64,000 nucleotides of DNA, from assembly GCA_958298945.1 (NCBI GenBank), contig OY282606.1, forward strand, positions 24,525,740 to 24,589,739. The letters run 5' to 3'. Source of the DNA: Atherix ibis. Its lineage: Eukaryota; Arthropoda; Insecta; Diptera; Athericidae. Both the position numbers and the translations under genes were made by a program. Below the pieces are notes generated by a model. The model had not been told where the DNA came from, made no database searches, and saw nothing but the letters and a program-made list of their open reading frames with translations. Shown here one piece after another: positions 43,930 to 53,619 of the stretch (position 1 is the stretch's first letter; each line of letters starts with the position of its first letter).

Positions 43930-45095
43930 CTAAGGAATTATCCAAATTGCGCTTTGCAAAGAATATTTAAATTTAAAGTTAATTTGAGAAACAGTGGGTT
44001 TTTCTACTATTCAAGAAATTTAATATAATTAAAATGTCCGCTACGAGACAACTTGCAGAATTCTAACCATTTGGAGATCATTTTTGACAACGACTTTTTC
44101 GTATATTTTGAGCTGTAACTGGTAAATTACAGGGCGATTTATAGTTTTAAAACGCTCTAAAGTTTCTACAGAATTATTATGTTTGTTTACGTGGCATAGC
44201 TATCGTTAAACATAATACCACAAGTCGCCAACGACCATAGGGATTGAGATACGCTCAATCAGCACACCACCATTACTGGCAATTGAGTCAGTAATCAGTT
44301 ACAAGCTGTTTGTGGTGAGACCTATCTAAGACTCCTCACTATTATCGGGCATAGTGTATTTTAACACCATGGGACACCCCGATTTCCCTGGTACCAATTT
44401 TTGTTTTAAGAGTATTTCGGTTTATACTCCGCTCATTGAGCTACAGTAAGGAACCTTGTAAATTTCTAGGCACCGCTAAGCCAGCTTAGGTACACGGGTT
44501 TCCTAACACCCGAAGGTACACCCGGAATCGACATTGGTCTTTCAGCCGGTTGTGGCCACCTTGCGTAGCTCTACAATAAAAAATCCAATGGAGTCAAATT
44601 GCAGGATCTTGGGGAGGTTTATTGACATCACCAAATCTCGAAATTACACAACCTGGGAAATTACCACGCAATAAAGTTAAAATGCATCCGGTTGTGTGGC
44701 ATGTGGTGCCACATGTGGTTTATTTCTTGTTAAAATCACGTATGGATCACATTAAAACCCGCAAATTCAGTCAAAACAAGTCGGTTTCTCGTTCAGAATT
44801 GACGATAACGGTTTCTCGTTCTTCATTTTCAAAGAATACCAATCAGATAAAAATCCATACCAAACAGTCATTTTTCGCGTATACAATGGCTTCTCAATAT
44901 CTCTTGTGGGGTTTTTTGAGACCTGATAATACTTATTGATGTATTTACTGAGCGAGAATGTGACTACGGGAGAATCGCCACATTTGTAGACAGTTTTTAT
45001 CGATTTTAACGCGTTGTTCGGTGGCTAAACAATTCATAGTGTAAGAGGGTAGTTCCTAATAAAAAAAACCAATGTCAAATAACAGAGCTGTCTGC
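43930..45095 (-). mobile_element. DD41D-like relic split by a GC-rich insert
   Basis: It starts with GGAATTATCCAAATTGCGCT and TTGCAAAG. Inverse C-terminal words (AAATGTCCGCTACGAGACAA, CATTTGGAGATCATTTTTG) follow to about 44185. After an unrelated stretch (44190-44580) the relic resumes with ATCCAATGGAGTCAAATTGC, GATTTGGT/CACCAAATCTCG and GTTCAGAATTGACGATAACG. It ends near 45090 with AATGTCAAATAACAGAGCTG. Confidence 0.65.
44190..44580. mobile_element. GC-rich insert of unknown type inside a DD41D relic
   Basis: About 390 bp of clearly different composition (CCGGAATCGACATTGG, CCGGTTGTGGCCACCTTGCG) ends with an A-rich ACAATAAAAAA on the plus strand, which could be a LINE or SINE tail. No open frame or tRNA-like box was recognised. 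Its position between two collinear pieces of one relic shows it is an insertion. Confidence 0.5.
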
Positions 45096-46614
45096 ACCTT
45101 AGATAACCTGTGTTATTTTCGAGAATTTCTTTAGTTATATTGTGATGATAACATCAAAATTACCTCAATTAATAATAAAAATTACCAAAAAAAAATGTTC
45201 TTTTTCTTTCGAACACAATTCCAATTGGTAAAAATTTACCAATTCTTATATATACTTAAAATAATAGTCGAGTGTGTGTTTACATACAAAAATAAATTGA
45301 ATTGATTTATTTTAACTGAATTTATTTAAAATTTGTTTACACTTTAACTAATGCTCTATTTTTAAACATAACAGCCACAAAAATCGAAAAAGAAAAATCT
45401 GAATATTTACCCCGCTATGGGGCAGGATAAATTTTCTAAATGAAAGACATCTTGCCGAGGGAAATATGATCATAGCTTGTTCGCTGTTACGTTTACAATA
45501 CGTACCTTCCACAACAGCAAATGAAAGATTTCTTCTTATGCGTTTCCGGTATAATCAGAATATGTCACGCGTTCCATTGTATTACTTTTCTGTCATCAAC
45601 ATTTCCAAAAAGAAAATGCCGACAATCTGACTGTCATTAAGGGATAAGACGAAACAAAATTATTCCAGATACTCGTACTCTAATTAACTATATGGAATTG
45701 TTGGATTTTGTATAATTTTACCCTTGGGACTTGTCCAACTAGTAGTGCCTAGAATATGGGATATTTTTAGTTTTAACAAAACAAAACAACCCCCAATCAA
45801 CCAACAGACACGACACGAATGCCTATAATTTTATTTTATTTTTTTTATCATTTGCAGTTAAGAAATGAATAAATATTTCAATTAAATTTTATTTATTTTT
45901 TATTATATTTTATTTAAGTTGATTAAAAATTCTGTAATTTTACTCAACTTCTTATTGGATAACTTCGGTAAATATTTATGCAATTCAAATTAGCATTCCA
46001 ACAAATTGCATACTGTGAGTAATACAGTGTAAAAAAAGCGATTGTTTGTGTTTTAATTAAGAATGAAAAGTTCGAAGAAATTAATTATATTCGCAGTAGC
46101 GCACACTCTTCTGATTTTTCCAATGGCTCATAGATAAAATTGTTTGCCAAGAAATATTGTACTCGTAACTTGTGCATATAAATTTATTTTATTCACAAAT
46201 ATTAGTCGTTCTGTTAATAAAGATTAAAATATCTATAAGGAAACCAGACATGCCCCCATTTTAGTTTTCGATTTCCGATTGTGATTCAACTTATGTAAAA
46301 TATTACCCTATCATGAGACAATAAATTTATGGCAATATTTATGGACTATCAATGGAGGCAATATCCTTACAGTCTTCCTATTTTTAGGCAATTTCAAATT
46401 CAGGAATTTTTTTCTCAAATCCTTAAATTTCAACACAAATCTGTGAAAATGTCAATTGATTTTCTCAAACATGAAAGTTTTCTAATCATTCTTTAGCTTT
46501 TTAGCTCCATATGATTCCAAAATTTAATTTTAATGATTATATTGAAATTTTGATAAATAAACAAACTAAAAATATAATTAAAACAAACAAAAAAATTCTT
46601 AATTAGAAACTTAC
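45096..46614. other. Putative intron of the LRRFIP-like gene; no other gene seen
   Basis: Mostly AT-rich. A moderately GC-rich piece at 45400-45650 gave no recognisable protein or element. Confidence 0.4.
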
Positions 46615-46701
46615 CTCTTTGGCGATTTGGTCGAGGGCCTGATCTTCGGCATTTACGCGAGAGTTGCCTCGACGCCTTCCAACAGCGCCGGGGCTCTCCA
46701 T
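46615..46701 (-). CDS. Lrrfip: First coding exon of an LRRFIP-like gene (partial)
   Basis: The exon encodes 29 residues, MESPGAVGRRRGNSRVNAED then QALDQIAKE, ending in phase 0 at a consensus donor (GAG then GTAAGT, boundary 46615). LRRFIP1/2 proteins, which bind the leucine-rich repeats of Flightless-I and connect to actin and signalling, begin with a short Gly/Arg/Ser-rich leader followed by AEDxALxxIARE. They then have a coiled-coil start rich in Ala/Arg (EARLAAKRxARAEAR), which should open the next exon. I did not find that exon in the window. The exon is GC-rich against its AT-rich flanks, which supports conservation. The gene runs toward lower coordinates. A leader exon probably lies at 56512-56620. 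The identity rests on one short exon, so it is likely but not certain. Confidence 0.65.
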
Positions 46702-47272
46702 TTTGTGTTAAAATGAAAATTGTATACAGTTTGAAAATTTATATGTTGATTCCCCCGTGTCTTGTGTAACACTTAAACACACTGGTAACATGAAAAAAAT
46801 ACAAAAAAAAATAATAATAATAATAAAACGAACATATATTTTTAACATTTTAACAACAACACTAACAATTAATTATTGTACAAAAATTGAAATTAAATGA
46901 TTTTTTTTTAAGTTTTTATTTAAATCAGTTTATAATAAAAAAATTCTGTACAAATTTTAAGGGAGAGTCTATGATGGGTAAGTGGATACGATGGTAGAAA
47001 ATCAATGGACGAAACATTTACCGATTATTGTAATGTTGTTTAAGCACAAGGTTACATGCACCTAAACAGTTGATTGGGCTTACTTATTAGAGAAATACTT
47101 CTATTAGAGGAGAAAAAAAACCCTTATTGCTCGTGACATAATTTAACGATAGTGGAACTTTCAGTTCGAATACAGATAGTCCGTGTGTCCTTTAGTTGGC
47201 ATGTGTTATCGTGGCGCTAATAATTTTTATTTAAGTACAAATCCTGTGATTTGGCAACTGTCATCAATTCTA
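46702..47272. other. 5' flank of the LRRFIP-like coding exon
   Basis: An acceptor for the coding exon could be the AG before ACACGGGGGAATC at about 46758. No other feature seen up to the DD41D transposon. Confidence 0.35.
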
Positions 47273-47274
47273 TA

Positions 47275-48570
47275 GGGTTTTCCAATAAGAGTGATATGAT
47301 TTCTAAGTGACGTTTCGGCCATTTGTAATACGTCATGATCTGTCATTTTTTTTGCATTGTATTCAGTAATGTTTACAATTTCATCATGGAGAGATATACG
47401 CAAGAACAACGTTTACAAATTATTCAATTTTATTATCAAAATAATCGTTCTCCAATTGCAACTTTTCGTGCGCTTTTGCCATTTTATGGTCGTTATAATC
47501 GTCCAACTGTGCTCGCTATTCATCGAATAGTTAAAAATTTCGAGCGTATATTTTCTTTACATAATGTTCAAGTGCCAATAAGACAAAGAACCGCTCGAAG
47601 TAATGAAAATATTGCTGCCGTTCAGGCAAGTGTTGCTGAAGACCGCAATTTGTCGATTCCAAGACGTTCTCAAAAATTGGGACTGTCTCAAACCACAACC
47701 TGGCGGATTTTGAGAAAGGATTTGGGCATACATCCGTATAAAATTGTTATCACTCAAGAACTAAAGCCATTGGACCACCGTAAACGTCGTGAATTTGCTG
47801 ATTTTGTCTTGGAACAACTTGAAAACGATAACGATTTTTTTAAGAAAATCATCTTCTCCGATGAGTCTCACTTTCATCTGAGTGGTGCGGTAATTAAACA
47901 AAATTGTCGATTCTGGTGCGAAGAAAATCCACAAATTATTCATGAACACCCATTACATTCACCTAAATTGACAGTTTGGTGTGGTTTTTGGTCTGGTGGT
48001 ATCATCGGTCCGTACTTCTTTCGAAATGAAGCTGGTAACACCGTTACTGTCAATGGAGAGCGGTATAGATCGATGAAACCAACTTTTTTTGGCCGAAATT
48101 GGAAGAAGTTGATCTTGACAACATCTGGTTCCAACAAGACGGGGCTACGTGCCACACAGCACGTGCAACAACCGAATTATTGCCAGAAAAGTTTGGAGAT
48201 TCGATTATTTCAAGAAATTGTGACATTGAATGGCCTCCAAGAAGTTGTGATTTAACACTATTAGACTATTTCTTGTGGGGTTATTTGAAGTCATTGGTCT
48301 TTAGCAATAAACCAGACTCTCTTCAAGCTTTAGAAGTCAATATTGAACGTGCTATTCATGACATACCATATGTGTACGACTTGATTCAGTGGAAAAAGTG
48401 CTCGAAAATTGGGTTCATCGAATTCGTTCCTGCAAAAGAAGTCGTGGAGGCCATTTGAATGACGTTTTATTCAGAACTTAATTGTATCGATTGTACTTCA
48501 CATTAAATAAAAACATTTGAATTTCCTTAACAGTTAGTGTTTTTTTTTTATCACTCTTATTCGAAAACCA
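47275..48570 (+). mobile_element. DD41D transposon, nearly intact, 1296 bp
   Basis: The terminal repeats GGTTTTCCAATAAGAGTGAT (left, from 47276) and GGTTTTCGAATAAGAGTGAT (inward from the right) differ at one base. TA flanks the element at 47273-47274 and 48571-48572. A single transposase gene occupies 47386-48458. It sits between the putative leader exon and first coding exon of the LRRFIP-like gene, on the opposite strand. Confidence 0.95.
47386..48458 (+). pseudogene. DD41D transposase with one frameshift
   Basis: The frame opens at ATG 47386 (MERYTQEQRLQIIQFYYQNN). An HTH region follows (YNRPTVLAIHRIVKNFE, SLSIPRRSQKLGLSQTTTWR-like around residues 85-105). The first catalytic block, FSDESHFHLSG, is near residue 165; then TVWCGFWSGGIIGPYFF and VNGERYRSM. 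At about 48073-48080 one base appears to be missing and the reading shifts. The other frame then continues WFQQDGATCHTARATTELLP, WPPRSCDLTLLDYFLWGYLK and so on to a stop at 48458. Counting from the QQDG Asp to the LLDYF Asp gives 41 residues between, hence DD41D, as in the rosa/Visitor-type group. All three acidic residues are kept. Only the frameshift is an obvious defect. Confidence 0.93.
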
Positions 48571-48689
48571 TATATATGACATCTAAGGTGGCATTTATTT
48601 GGCTGAAAGTTTTATATAATAATATTTGACAATATGGCTCTCGTTGAAATATCGAATAACACGTTAAAATTATGTTGGAATTACAGACT

Positions 48690-48952
48690 TTGAATATTGA
48701 TTTTTTGAACAAAATTTTATTCGAAGATGAAAGCTCATTTCTTGCTCGGTAGACATGTCAATAAGTAAAATTAGCATATAGACCTCTATGAAAATCCACA
48801 TGTGATTGTGAAGGAACGAAAAATATTCGCGAATTAAATGACTGTCAAGTGTGCATATTGGTCAGAAGGTGTCATTGACCCGTATTTCTTTGAAAACCTA
48901 CTTTTTTGGCATTTTCAGTTAACAATCTTATGGATCGTGAAGTGGGAGTATA
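48690..48952 (+). mobile_element. Old DD41D-like relic, left half (outer layer of a nest)
   Basis: Plus-strand pieces FEDESSFLA, then AATCCACATGTGATTGTGAA, ATGACTGTCAAGTGTGCATA and GTGTCATTGACCCGTATTTC match the blocks from the first catalytic Asp to the Gly-Pro-Tyr-Phe-Phe block. It breaks off where the LINE begins and resumes at 50957. Confidence 0.65.
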
Positions 48953-49170
48953 CAACTAAAGATTTTCTAAAGAGACAATGACCTAAAGATTTTCTAGAAA
49001 ATTTTTGGGCTATTGTCTCTTAAGTCTCCGATGAGTGTTTCCGGGAAGGGCAGTACAGGACAATCCTCTCACAAGTGGATTATGATGATAGGATAAACGG
49101 GAGTGAAATTTTTGATAGGGATAAATGCACAGGTCCAGAACAAAGGGAACATTTAGATCACGATGTATTA

Positions 49171-49234
49171 TTGGGTTGTCCGGAAAGTAATTTCGTTGTT
49201 TTCGAACAACGAAATTACTTTCCGGACAACCCAA
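49171..49234. repeat. Perfect 30-bp hairpin at the left mariner end
   Basis: 49171-49200 is the mariner terminal repeat. After the loop TTCG (49201-49204), 49205-49234 is its exact inverse, again followed by TA. In the related copy at 17296-18502 the terminal repeat runs straight into the leader (…CGTTGTTTACGAATAG), so the second arm here is an extra inverted end. Confidence 0.97.
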
Positions 49235-49352
49235 TAATTGTATTTTTTCACAACCAACTTCACACTTCAACCGCATAATTATATTTATTTTGATAGCTGA
49301 CATAGCAATGCTTGCTTCTGCACAATAGTTTTTGGTTGATACTCCTTTAAAT

Positions 49353-50312
49353 ATGGAAAGTGAAAAACTGCATTTTCGGCATATTTTACTATAGAAAAGA
49401 TAAAAAGGCTGTTCAAGCAAGAAAAAAATTATCCGATGTGTATGGAGAAGATGTGTTAAATGAGTGCCATTGCCAAAACTGATTTGCAAAATTTCGATCC
49501 GGCAATTTTGATCTCAAAGATGCACCACGTTCTGGAAGGCCAGTTGAAGCTGATGAAGACACAATAAAGGCATTAATTGATGCAAACCGGTGAATAACAA
49601 CTCGTGAGATCGCTGAGATATTAAATTTATCGAATTCGACCGTACAGGATCATTTGAAACGGCTAGGTTTAATCTCAAAGCTCGAAATATGGGTTCCTCA
49701 TTTTCTTGATTTGATTCTTAAACGCCAAGAAAATAATCCATTTTTGAAGCGTATCATCACTGGGGACCATAAATATGTTGTCTACAACAATGTTAAGCGC
49801 AAAAAATCCTGGAGTAGAAAAGATGAACCAGCTCAAAGCACTTCGAAAGGCAATATTCATCAAAAAAAGGTTATGCTATCTGTTTGGAGGGATTTCAAAG
49901 GAATAGTTTATTTTGAGCTTCTACCGAGCAACACATCGATCAATTCTGAAGTGTACTATCATCAATTGGACAAATTGAATGCTTCCCTTAAAGAAAAAAG
50001 GAAAGAATTGGTCAACAGGAAAAGTACAGTGTTCCAACAGGATAATGCGTAACCACATACAAGTTTGACCACTCGGAAAAAGCTTTTAGAGCTTGCATGA
50101 GATATACCTAGCACCTTCCGATTATCACTTGTTCCGGTCTCTACAAAAATGTTTGGACGGTAAAACGTTTAATTCAAATAAGGAGGTAAAAAATCACTTG
50201 GATCAGTTTTTTTGCCAGCAAAGAACAAAAATAGTATGAGCGTGGAATCATGCTACTGCCAGAAAGATGGCAAAGGGTATTGGATCAGACTGGACAATAT
50301 TTAATTGAATAA
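49353..50312 (+). pseudogene. Broken cecropia-type mariner transposase
   Basis: ATG at 49353 (MESEKLHFRHILL) then a stop. The HTH region is in shifted frames (KDAPRSGRPVEADEDT, TTREIAEILNLSN-like). From 49654 the frame is open: LGLISKLEIWVPHF, LKRIITGDHKYVVYNNV (TGDEKW changed to TGDHKY, first Asp kept), RKDEPAQSTSKGNIHQKKVM, GIVYFELLPSNTSINSEVYY and STVFQQDNA, then a stop. The SPDLAP block is disrupted. The C-terminal VLDQTGQYLIE ends at 50312. Confidence 0.92.
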
Positions 50313-50956
50313 AATATTAATTCACTATAAGAAAATTGTCTTTCATTTTTATTTAAAAAAACGAAATTACTTCCCGGACAACCTAATATGTTGTTACGAA
50401 CATAAAAGGGGGTATCAACAATTTTACGGAGGATCTTGGATTGTAAGGCCTGGACGCGATATGAATTGGAATCCCAAAGTTCAATTCCATATGTTCAAAT
50501 AGATTTTATAATTGTATTATTAGTTTCGAGCGCTTGTCCAGTAGTCTAAGAAGTTGGCGGTAACATTTAGTAGCTTCAAGTTTGTTTAGTCTATGCGTAG
50601 TATGAGGGTTCCATGTTAATCTCTCGTCCAAGTAAAATCCCAAATAACGTACGTTATCATATTGTGTAATCATGTTGCTATGAAGGTATAAAGGGGTAGG
50701 TTTCCCTTGACAAAGTGTGAAAGTAATGTGAACACTCTTTTGTACATTTACCCTCACTCTCCATCTCTTAAACCAGGATGAAAGGTTGAAAATATGGGAT
50801 TGTAAATTGTTGGAAGCTATGTCAGGATTTGTATGGGTAGCAAGTATGGCCGTATCGTATGCATAAGTAACAATGATAGTATTAGGATCAGATGGGATGT
50901 CATGGGTATAAGTATTATATAAAATGGGACAAAGGATACTGCCTTGTGGGATGGCA

Positions 50957-51375
50957 TGAACTTGAAGATTTTAATCCGGACCATAAGTGGTTTTACCAAA
51001 ACACGGCCACAAGCTACACAATACGCACAAATTTGAGCTTAATTGCATGAAAAATTCTCAGGACGCATAATTTCAAGATTTGGTGATGTCAATTCTTTCT
51101 TGTGAGACAAGGAAAAGATTTTTTTTTTGCACAGACAATCCCTAAACTTAAAAGCATTTAAAAACCGACAACCCCTCAAATAATGACCGAATTACAGCCG
51201 AAAAATTTTATAAAAATGATCAAGTCTTAAAATAAGCCTCGTAACAGCTATACATTTGAATTATGTTATATTTTTTGGGCCTAAATGGCAAGACACAAGC
51301 AATATAATGAAATAAAATTTAGATCCAAATTTACAATTTTTGTTATTCAATATAACTTTCCGAAGTACAAATTAA
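50957..51375 (+). mobile_element. Old DD41D-like relic, right half (outer layer)
   Basis: It resumes with DLNLKILIRTISGF-type phrases (GAAGATTTTAATCCGGACCA), TCAAGATTTGGTGATGTCAA (the Arg-Phe-Gly-Asp-Val-Asn block) and TGCACAGACAATCCCTAAAC. It ends at 51345-51370 with the terminal word CTTTCCGAAGTACAAATT. Confidence 0.7.
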
Positions 51376-51697
51376 ATGAGACCCTTAAGAAATTACTTTA
51401 ATTGGAAAGACCTCTTATTTATTATTATAACGTAACTATGGCGAAGCCTTCAAATTTGATCAGGTCACTAAACCTTCAAAAGGTCTAAGCTACAAATTTT
51501 ATCAGGTCACATAACGAAGAACTACCAAATGGATTTTTGGCATCTGAATTTGAAAGAACTTTTTCAAAATCACGCTTTGATTAAGAAAACTTCACTTCAA
51601 AACTGCAAAATAAGAATAAATACTTTGGTTTGGATTTAAGTATTTTAATAAGAAACTAATAAGAAATTAATACTAAATTCCAAACCAACTAACTATA
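51376..51697. other. Short AT-rich spacer; nothing recognised
   Basis: GGTCACTAAACCTTCAAAAGGTC and GGTCACATAACGAAG words suggest old repeat sequence, but no family was identified. Confidence 0.4.
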
Positions 51698-52565
51698 CGA
51701 GGTCTGTTCAAAAAGTATCGCGAATTTTGAATTTCCGCGGGTTACGTATATTCGATTTTTGATTTTTTGTGGCGTTATGTTGGTACTCATGTCTCTCACT
51801 TATGCCGACAAGTTCGGCCATTTTCAATATTCAGTTAATTTTTGACAGCTACTTTGCTTGCATGTGTTTTGGCTCGTCTTCGATTTTTGCCCATTTACGA
51901 CCAAAAAACAGCATCGCTAAGGAGCTATTGGACTCTATCCGCGACGACCAAAATTTCCTCCAGAGGGTTATAACTGGTGACGAATCATGGGTTTATGGTT
52001 ATGATGTGGAAACCAAAGCTCAATCATCCCAATGGAAGCTGCTGCATGAGCCAAGACCGAAAAAGCGCGCCAAGTTCGGTCGAATGTAAAGGTTTTGCTT
52101 AGTTTTCTTCTTGCCACAGGGTAGAACGGTCAATAATGAATATTTCTGCAAGTTATGCGCAAGTTGCGCGAAGCAATCCGCCAGAAACGTCCGGATTTGT
52201 GGAAGAACAAAAATTGGATGTTGCATCATGATAACGCCCCTGCTCATGCATCGTTGCTTGTGCGAGAATTTTTGGCCAAAAACAACACACTAATAATGCC
52301 GCAGCCACCGTATTCGTCAGATCTGGCTTTTTCTTGTTCCCGAAACAGATTCTATGATCCATTTTTTGGAATGGGAAAAATCGAAGACGAGCCAAAACAC
52401 GTGCAAGCAAAGCAACTGTCAAAAATTAACTGAACATTCAAAATGACCGAACTTGTCGGCATAACTGAGAGATGAGTACCAACATAACGCCACAAAAAAA
52501 TCGAAAATCGAATATACGTAACCCACGGAAATTCAAAATTCGCGATGCTTTTTGAACAGACCTCG
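51698..52565 (+). mobile_element. Fold-back mariner derivative, 868 bp, arms of about 195 bp
   Basis: Same family as 29808-30736. The left 198 bp (51698-51895) and right 195 bp (52371-52565) are inverse copies with few mismatches, and both correspond to the 5' leader end of the family. TA flanks at 51696-51697 and 52566-52567. The 3' end of the original element has been replaced by an inverted 5' end. The centre carries a truncated transposase. Confidence 0.93.
51893..52340 (+). pseudogene. Truncated mariner transposase in the fold-back element
   Basis: NSIAKELLDSIRDDQNFLQR and VITGDESWVYGYDVETKAQS (first Asp kept) are followed by a stop near 52087. QGRTVNNEYF, then in another frame MRKLREAIRQKRPDLWKNKN, LHHDNAPAHASLLVREFLAK and PQPPYSSDLAF follow, where the coding part stops before the third Asp. 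The HTH half is missing, with the same junction as in 29866-30545. Confidence 0.9.
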
Positions 52566-52567
52566 TA

Positions 52568-53619
52568 CATACCCTCATTCATATGCGATCCTAACACAGC
52601 ATATGAAGTGATTTTTAAAAATCGAATTCTTTTTATATCGACATGCACTATTTCTTATGGTAAAAGTGATTATTTCTTAACATTTTATACTCTATAAATT
52701 TAATTTAATTTTTTTTTATAAAATCAGTACAAAAAGAAAACAAGCAAAAATCTACTCTACAATCAAATGGCCTAGAAACAGAGGAGATAAGTATTATTAA
52801 ATTTTGTATACGAATGCACACACATTGATATAATTTATGCAAAATTACCATTCAAAATTCTTAAAAAATAAAGAAACCCCTAAAGTGTGACACGCTCATG
52901 GTTTAATAAGTTAAGAGGAGGCATCGATTTGTGTCCATCGATATCGATACAAGCAAATAACTTTTATTTATTGTATTTTTTTATCATTTTGATTAATGAA
53001 TACAATAATCACTGTGTAAATTTATTGGAAATGCATAATATTTGTGAATTTTCTTTTTGCTAAAATAGGAAAAATGAATCTTAAGCAGCACTTTGTTATG
53101 TTAATAGTGGCACTCCTTATTTTGAATCATTATAATATGATTCATTCCAAGTTCTGTGTATGTCGGGTGGTGAATTAATTTCTTATTTGCTTGCATTATA
53201 TTTTCATGAAAATTATGGCCGAACTTTTTGATAATATTTTGCTTTATGAATAGAACACGAAACCCCAAAATTATATCGAATCATTTGTCATGTTGCATGC
53301 CTGACAAGAGATGTCTTTTTTTTTAAAGTTCGTTTTTAATGTATTTAAATATGATTAAATTTATGATTTTTTGTAGAATTTTGCAATGTAAAAAAAAAAG
53401 TTGAATATCCGTTTTTATATGAATAATTTTTTAATTTGTTTATTTTATATTTTAATTATTATAAAACTGATATTTCAGCAAGTGCTCATATTAATAAAAG
53501 TACAATTTTACACATATTGTTTTAATAAGATAAATATAATCGGTTTTTATAATATTAATATTTTTTTAATATAAATGATATGTGCATACTATAAGATGTG
53601 TTAAAATTATTTTACAATT
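52568..53619. other. AT-rich stretch with one small ORF; otherwise nothing recognised
   Basis: ATCGATATCGATAC at about 52938-52951 is a doubled DRE-like word. The small secreted-type ORF at 53074 is listed separately. Confidence 0.4.
53074..53178 (+). CDS. Small secreted-peptide-like ORF, 34 aa
   Basis: ATG in context AGGAAAAATGA, with an AG immediately upstream (CTAAAATAG) that could be an acceptor. The peptide MNLKQHFVMLIVALLILNHY continues NMIHSKFCVCRVVN: a basic start, a long hydrophobic core, a possible cleavage after Ser25, then CVC. GTATGT after the first Cys or GTGAAT near the end could be splice donors, so this may be a signal-peptide exon of a small Cys-containing protein. About 100 bp downstream another frame reads LYRIICHVACLTRDVFF. 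No family recognised. Confidence 0.3.
   Translation: MNLKQHFVMLIVALLILNHYNMIHSKFCVCRVVN

Larger units (their letters stand above)
49171..50386 (+). mobile_element. Cecropia-type mariner (inner layer), 1216 bp
   Basis: It is inserted in the LINE. The right end, inward, reads TTAGGTTGTCCGGGAAGTAA; the left end is TTGGGTTGTCCGGAAAGTAA. TA flanks at 49169-49170 and 50387-50388. The left 64 bp form a perfect hairpin (separate entry). The transposase relic is on the plus strand. Confidence 0.93.
48955..50954 (-). mobile_element. 5'-truncated jockey-type LINE (middle layer), split by a mariner
   Basis: On the minus strand from 50954: IPQGSILCPILYNTYTHDIP (the usual PQGSVLGPxLY block), VTYAYDTAILATHTN (the YADD active-site block, with the first Asp of ADD replaced by Tyr), SSWFKRWRVRVNVQKSVHIT, YLGFYLDERLTWNPHTTHRL, CYRQLLRLLDKRSKLIIQL and the VRNNI point. 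The mariner at 49171-50386 interrupts here. On the other side the frame resumes as IHRDLNVPFVLDLCIYP, LSYHHNPLVRGLS, NTHRRLKRQ and stop (49010-49012). It is truncated at the 5' side in the RT domain, as is common for LINE insertions. The 3' flank has repeated CTAAAGATTTTCT words. Confidence 0.88.
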
